Of a stretch of DNA of 64,000 nt, positions 60,041-64,000 are shown in pieces (position 1 is the first letter of the stretch; every line of letters begins with the position of its first letter). Location: assembly GCA_963763015.1 (NCBI GenBank), contig CAVXML010000011.1:186001-250000 (forward strand). Direction: 5' to 3'. The position numbers were made by a program, and so were the translations under genes. The notes beneath the pieces were generated by a model. It was not told the origin of the DNA, searched no databases, and saw only the letters and a program-made list of their open reading frames with translations. The DNA comes from Fodinibacter sp963763015. Its GTDB lineage: Bacteria > Actinomycetota > Actinomycetes > Actinomycetales > Dermatophilaceae.

Positions 60041-61021
60041 TCACGGCACGGTGAGCAGGATCTTGCCGACGTGTCGCCCCTCCTCCAGCTCCCGGTGGGC
60101 CGCGGCGGCATCCGAGAGCGTGTGCCTGGAGTGGACCACCGGGAGAACCCGACCGGCCTCGACCAGAGGCCACACGTGCTCGCGTACCGCGGCGACGATC
60201 GTGGCCTTCTCCGCAGGAGGCCGGGCGCGCAGGGTCGTGCCGATCACGGCGCCCCGCCGTGCCATGAGCGCCGCGATGTCGAGCTCGGCGCGGGTGCCAC
60301 CCTGCATACCGATGATCACCAGCCGGCCGCCGGTGGCGAGTGCGGAGACGTTGCGGGAGAGGTACTTCGCCCCCATGTTGTCGAGGACGACGTTCGCGCC
60401 AAGCCCACCGGTCGCCTCACGAACGCGCTGCACGAAGTCCTCCTGTCGGTAGTCCACGAGCACCTCGGCGCCGAGCTCGCGGCAGGCCTCCAGCTTCTCG
60501 ACCGACCGGGCCGTCACGGCGATGCGCGCTCCGACCTCGCGGGCCAGCTGGATCGCCATGGTCCCGATGCCCGACGACCCTCCGTGCACGAGGAGCATCT
60601 CGCCGGGCTGGAGGTTCGCGGTGAGGAAGACGTTCGACCACACGGTGCACACCGCCTCGGGCAGGGCGGCGGCGTCGACGAGTGAGACCCCCGCGGGCAC
60701 GGGGAGCAGCTGCCCGACGGGCACCCGAACCTGCTCGGCATAGCCCCCGCCGGCCAGCAGCGCGCACACCTCGTCGCCCACGGCCCATCCCTCGACGCCC
60801 TCTCCGAGGTCCTCGACGACGCCACTGACCTCGAGGCCCGGCACCGCCGACTCGCCGGCCGGCGGGGGGTAGTGCCCCTGCCGCTGCAGGGTGTCGGCCC
60901 GGTTGACCCCCGCCGCCACGACGCGCACGACCACCTCCCCGGCATCCGGGCGGGGTCGGTCCACGTCGGCGAGCACGAGCGCGTCCGGACCGCCGAACTC
61001 GGGAATGGTGATGGCCTTCAT
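60041..61021 (-). CDS. NAD(P)H:quinone oxidoreductase (zinc-less MDR, PIG3 type)
   Basis: 326 residues: 'MKAITIPEFGGPDALVLADV', 'GVNRADTLQRQGHYPPPAGES', 'LLVHGGSSGIGTMAIQLAREVGA' for NADPH, 'VDYRQEDF'. No structural zinc cysteines are present. One-electron or hydride transfer to quinones is the usual reaction. The ATG at 61021 is supported by TACCGT 7 nt upstream; the frame stays open another 33 codons. Confidence 0.9.
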   Translation of the reverse strand: MKAITIPEFGGPDALVLADVDRPRPDAGEVVVRVVAAGVNRADTLQRQGHYPPPAGESAVPGLEVSGVVEDLGEGVEGWAVGDEVCALLAGGGYAEQVRVPVGQLLPVPAGVSLVDAAALPEAVCTVWSNVFLTANLQPGEMLLVHGGSSGIGTMAIQLAREVGARIAVTARSVEKLEACRELGAEVLVDYRQEDFVQRVREATGGLGANVVLDNMGAKYLSRNVSALATGGRLVIIGMQGGTRAELDIAALMARRGAVIGTTLRARPPAEKATIVAAVREHVWPLVEAGRVLPVVHSRHTLSDAAAAHRELEEGRHVGKILLTVP

Positions 61022-61028
61022 GCCCGCC

Positions 61029-61034
61029 ACGGTA
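61029..61034 (-). promoter_or_regulatory. Leaderless -10 box for the quinone oxidoreductase
   Basis: Minus-strand TACCGT ends 7 nt before the ATG at 61021. Confidence 0.55.
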
Positions 61035-61189
61035 TGCCGCCGCCCCGGTGTCGCCGCGCCGGACAGCGGCGGCTGACGCGCTGGACCGGACGGATCGACC
61101 GGCCCGATCACGTGGGTCATGACATCCCCCGTCGCCCCCGGAAGTCAATATCGTGGGTGGGCCGTGCCGACCACCGATGGGAGCCCACC

Positions 61190-62653
61190 ATGTCGATCGA
61201 ACGCCGCACCGTGCTCAAGGGCGGCGCCGCCGTCGCGGGGGGCGCCCTGATCGGCGGCCCCTTCCAAGGCCTCGTCGCCGGCCCCGCCGTCGCCCTGGGT
61301 GCGCCCGCGTTCCGAGCGCTGCGTCCGATCGCCGACCAGCGGGACGGCAAGGTGAGGTTGCACCTCCCGGAGGGCTTCTCCTACCGGTCCTTCCACGACA
61401 CCGAGTCGACCGTGGTGCTCGACGACGACACCGTGCTCCCCGGCCGCCACGACGGGATGGCCGCCTTCGCCGGTGAGGGCGGCCGCGTCACCCTCGTGCG
61501 CAACCACGAGCTGAACAACCCCGGGCCGGCCTTCGGGCCGGTCGGGGACCACACCTACGACCCGATGGCCCAGGGCGGGTGCACCGTCATCGACGTCTCC
61601 CTGCACGGCGAGGTCGAGGAGGCCTGGACCGGCATCAACGGCACGATGATGAACTGCTCCGGCGGACCGATGCCGTGGGGCACCTGGGTCACGTGCGAGG
61701 AGACCGTCAACGGCCCCGACGTCGGGCCCGACTTCACCCGTGCCTCGAACGTCCCACTCACGCAGCCGCACGGCTACATCTTCGAGGTGCCGACCGAGGG
61801 CCGGGCCAGCGGTGTGCCGATCACGAAGGCGGGCCGTTTCGCCCACGAGTCGGTCGCCTTCGACCCCAGGGGCGGGAGCCTCTACCTCAGCGAGGACAAC
61901 TTCGCGTTCCCGTCCGGCTTCTACCGCTACACGCCGAAGACCTCGCCGCTGGGAACCGGACGGCTCGACAACGAGGGCCGGCTCCAGATGCTCAAGGTCA
62001 AGGGGGTCGACGAGGCCCACCTCGAGGCGGCACAGAAGAAGGGCGCCCGCTACCACGTCGAGTGGGTCGACATCGACGACCCGGACCCGACCTTCCCGTA
62101 CGTGCCCGGAGAGGACGCGCCCACCACGAACGACGAGGCTCTCACGTACGTCGGCGACCAGGGGCGGGCGCAGGGTGCCGCGGGCTTCTCGCGGCTCGAG
62201 GGCACGATCTTCGACAACGGCGTCGTCTACTTCACCTCCACCCAGGGCGGTGGCGCCCCGATGAGCGGTCCCAACACCATCGGCGGGTACGGCAACGGTT
62301 ACGGGCAAGTGTGGGGGTACGACACCCGCTCCGAGACGCTGTTCCTCGTCTACCAGTCGCCGAGCCGGGCGGTCCTCGACTTCCCCGACAACATCACCAC
62401 GAGCGCCCGAGGCACGCTGATCCTCTGCGAGGACAACACGGAGGACAACTACATCCGCGGCCTCTCACGTGGTGGGCAGCTCTGGGACATCGCCCTCAAC
62501 CGACTTCGGAGCAGCACCGGCGCGGACCGCAGCAACGACGAGTTCGCCGGCTCCACCTTCAGCCCCGACGGCCACACGCTGTTCGTGAACATCCAGGCGA
62601 GCCGCGGCCTGTCGTTCGCGATCTGGGGGCGGTGGGAGCGGATCGGCGTCTGA
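61190..62653 (+). CDS. PhoX-family (DUF839) alkaline phosphatase
   Basis: 487 residues. A Tat signal with twin Arg ('ERRTVLKGGAAVAGGALIGG') sends the folded protein across the membrane. The beta-propeller carries 'NHELNNPG', 'GTWVTCEETVNGP', 'GRFAHESVAFDP', 'YLSEDNFAFPSGFYRY', and 'LILCEDNTEDNYIRGL', the residues that bind calcium and iron in PhoX. Family members release phosphate from esters under phosphate limitation. GATGGGAG precedes the ATG. Confidence 0.88.
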   Translation: MSIERRTVLKGGAAVAGGALIGGPFQGLVAGPAVALGAPAFRALRPIADQRDGKVRLHLPEGFSYRSFHDTESTVVLDDDTVLPGRHDGMAAFAGEGGRVTLVRNHELNNPGPAFGPVGDHTYDPMAQGGCTVIDVSLHGEVEEAWTGINGTMMNCSGGPMPWGTWVTCEETVNGPDVGPDFTRASNVPLTQPHGYIFEVPTEGRASGVPITKAGRFAHESVAFDPRGGSLYLSEDNFAFPSGFYRYTPKTSPLGTGRLDNEGRLQMLKVKGVDEAHLEAAQKKGARYHVEWVDIDDPDPTFPYVPGEDAPTTNDEALTYVGDQGRAQGAAGFSRLEGTIFDNGVVYFTSTQGGGAPMSGPNTIGGYGNGYGQVWGYDTRSETLFLVYQSPSRAVLDFPDNITTSARGTLILCEDNTEDNYIRGLSRGGQLWDIALNRLRSSTGADRSNDEFAGSTFSPDGHTLFVNIQASRGLSFAIWGRWERIGV

Positions 62654-62675
62654 GCCCTCGCCCGGCGTCGGGAGG

Positions 62676-62718
62676 AGGGAACACGCCGTGCGAGCCGAGA
62701 GGTGGCGGCGTGTTCCCT
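62676..62718. terminator. Bidirectional intrinsic terminator
   Basis: A perfect 13-bp stem, AGGGAACACGCCG (62676-62688) with CGGCGTGTTCCCT (62706-62718), and a 17-nt loop. It lies between the convergent PhoX and IclR genes, and its right arm contains two bases of the IclR stop codon. Confidence 0.75.
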
Positions 62719-63499
62719 ACTGTCGTCCCCGGGGTCGGCCCGTGGCGCGGCCCAGCCGAGCGCTGAGGGCGGCGGCAGCCGCTCGCACGGCGGCAACGAG
62801 CCGGGCCGTGGCCTCGCCGTCGACGTCCGCCTCGGGATAGGTGACGGCGACCCCGGCCACCGGGTAGTCGTTGTGGTCGAGCACCGCGACGGCAACCGAG
62901 CCCAGCCCGACCGTGACCAGGCCGTCCTCGACTGCGTGCCCGCGCTGGCGCACCGCCTGGAGCTGGGCGCGCAGCTGGGTCGTCGAGGTCGGGCCGTGGC
63001 CGTCGCGCTGCACGAGGGCCGTGCGGTCGGGGTAGAGGGCCCGCACCTGGGCGGGGGGAAGGGCAGCCAGCATCGCGAGGCCGGATGCCGTGAGCACCGC
63101 GGGCAGCCGCACCCCCACCTCCGTGACCAGGTGCGGCCGTCCGGGGGCACGCTGCTCGATCACGTAGAGGACGTCACGGCCGTGGAGGACCGCCAGGTGC
63201 GCGTTGTGGCCCGTCGCGTCGGCGAGCCGGTCCATGACCCCGCGGGCCATCCGTTCCAGCGGCGCCTGTCGCTGGTAGGCCGAACCCAGCTCGTAGGCCG
63301 CCAGGCCCAGGCCGTAGCGGCGTTCCTCGGGGAGGTGGCGCACGTAGCCGCGGTCGACGAGAACCCCGAGCAGGTGGTAGACGCTGGAACGTGGGAGGCC
63401 GAGGTCGCGAGCGATGGCTGCGGCCGGCACCGGCTCGCCGCGGTGGGCGAGCAGGCTGAGCACGTCGAGCGCATGCCGAGCCGCCGGTGCGTTCGCCAT
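62717..63499 (-). CDS. IclR-family transcriptional regulator
   Basis: 260 residues: winged HTH at the N-terminus ('HALDVLSLLAHRGEPVPAAAIARDLGLPRSSVYHLLGVLVDRGYV') and the IclR effector domain ('GRPHLVTEVGVRLPAVLTASGLAMLA', 'RQRGHAVEDGLVTVGLGSVAVAVLDHNDYPVAGVAVTYP'). Starts 2 nt after the response regulator stop, so the two are co-transcribed; a shared role in organic-acid use is likely. Confidence 0.9.
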   Translation of the reverse strand: MANAPAARHALDVLSLLAHRGEPVPAAAIARDLGLPRSSVYHLLGVLVDRGYVRHLPEERRYGLGLAAYELGSAYQRQAPLERMARGVMDRLADATGHNAHLAVLHGRDVLYVIEQRAPGRPHLVTEVGVRLPAVLTASGLAMLAALPPAQVRALYPDRTALVQRDGHGPTSTTQLRAQLQAVRQRGHAVEDGLVTVGLGSVAVAVLDHNDYPVAGVAVTYPEADVDGEATARLVAAVRAAAAALSARLGRATGRPRGRQ

Positions 63500-63501
63500 G
63501 G

Positions 63502-64000
63502 TCAGCCGACCCAGCGGTAGCGCCGCTCGGGGCGGCCGGTCGAGCCGTACTTCAGCCGTACGTCGGCCCGGTCCGTGGTGACGAGGTGTTCGAGGTAACG
63601 GCGGGCGCTCACCCTCGACAGCCCGACGGCCTCGGCGACCTCCGTTGCCGACAGTGCCGTCTCCGCCGCGCGCAGGGCTCCCTCGACGAGGCGGGCCGTC
63701 TCCGCGCTCATCCCCTTGGGCAACGGCGCGGGAGGGCCGGCGCCGCGGGAGGCACCGACGAAGACACGGTCGACGTCGTCCTGTCCGTGGACCTCCGTGC
63801 GGTCGAGCAGGTGGCGCTGGGCTGCATACCGGTGCAGCCGCTCCTCGAGGTCCGGGAAGCTGAAGGGCTTGAGGAGGTAGTCCACCACACCGAGCCGCAC
63901 GGCGGAGCGGACCGACTCGCTCTCCCTGGCCGCCGTGATGACGATCGCGTCGCAGGGGTTCGGGCCGGAGCGCAGGTCCGCCAGCAGGTCGAGCCCGAAC
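63502..64000 (-). CDS. CitB/DcuR-type response regulator (partial, 5' end outside)
   Basis: 166 residues are inside the window and the frame is open at the edge. The receiver-domain end is seen ('AIVITAARESESVRSAVRLGVVDYLLKPFSFPDLEERLHRY', with the switch Thr and the conserved Lys). The C-terminal DNA-binding domain is 'LSATEVAEAVGLSRVSARRYLEHLVTTDRADVRLKYGSTGRPERRYRW', the CitB/DctR family. The phospho-Asp lies beyond the edge. Such regulators answer citrate or C4-dicarboxylates. Confidence 0.9.
   Translation of the reverse strand, partial: FGLDLLADLRSGPNPCDAIVITAARESESVRSAVRLGVVDYLLKPFSFPDLEERLHRYAAQRHLLDRTEVHGQDDVDRVFVGASRGAGPPAPLPKGMSAETARLVEGALRAAETALSATEVAEAVGLSRVSARRYLEHLVTTDRADVRLKYGSTGRPERRYRWVG

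Noticed and set aside
1..64000. Mobile elements, CRISPR arrays, tRNA or rRNA genes
   Set aside because: I saw no transposase or integrase motifs, no evenly spaced repeat-spacer pattern, and no tRNA-like cloverleaf ends. A tRNAscan or ISfinder run would settle this.

Overview
The window is high-GC DNA (about 70% by eye) with dense, mostly short-gapped genes. It carries a proteasome activator of the Bpa type ending in GQYL, a class F-type sortase, a LigD-type ligase, an ECF42 sigma factor with its DGPF partner, and many leaderless genes that start 6-7 nt after a TANNNT box. Together these point to an actinomycete. A Micrococcales lineage such as Intrasporangiaceae is my guess, not something the sequence proves. 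I found no tRNA, rRNA, CRISPR array, IS element or phage module.

Region 1 (1-7.0 kb): the tail of a molybdopterin oxidoreductase, then a TetR gene divergent from a five-gene operon (acyl-CoA dehydrogenase, SDR, APH-type kinase, SDR, 2-hydroxyacid dehydrogenase). The dehydrogenase and kinase look like the two halves of eukaryotic ACAD10/ACAD11, split into separate genes. This suggests catabolism of 4-hydroxyacyl-CoA compounds. A 15-bp palindrome overlaps the operon's -35 box.

Region 2 (7-32.4 kb) is a mosaic of small accessory units: a MetE-like enzyme, an orphan protein resembling ones encoded beside contractile-injection systems, an isoprenylcysteine methyltransferase-like enzyme, a PE-LIG form of LigD, a frameshifted aldo/keto reductase, a type I sulfatase overlapping its formylglycine-generating enzyme, a voltage-gated K+ channel, the ECF42/DGPF pair, hemerythrin, an XRE-family regulator divergent from an alcohol dehydrogenase/lipoprotein/acetyltransferase operon, a flavodoxin, a small secreted protein, and redox enzymes. 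Two decayed remnants lie here: the 3' part of an F420-dependent reductase and the 5' tip of a GlgC-like nucleotidyltransferase.

Region 3 (32.4-47.6 kb) handles carbohydrates. A polyol locus holds a binding protein, two permeases, an SDR, xylulokinase and a zinc alcohol dehydrogenase, all on the minus strand. A divergent AraC activator and a long-chain mannitol/arabinitol dehydrogenase complete it. It has no ATPase gene, so a shared MsiK-type ATPase encoded elsewhere is likely. After a secreted SGNH hydrolase comes a leaderless ROK regulator and a xylose-type ABC transporter (binding protein, single-domain ATPase, permease). Three tandem 13-bp repeats sit on the transporter's probable promoter.

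Region 4 (47.6-64 kb): a sucrase/ferredoxin-like protein, a DUF998-metallophosphoesterase fusion divergent from a HAD hydrolase (their back-to-back leaderless promoters form a perfect palindrome), an FAD dehydrogenase with an MFS partner, GNAT, OsmC, Bpa, sortase with a DUF4397 secreted protein, a second MFS, a 38-residue membrane protein, DUF1304, quinone oxidoreductase, a PhoX-like phosphatase, an IclR regulator, and the end of a CitB-type response regulator cut by the window edge.
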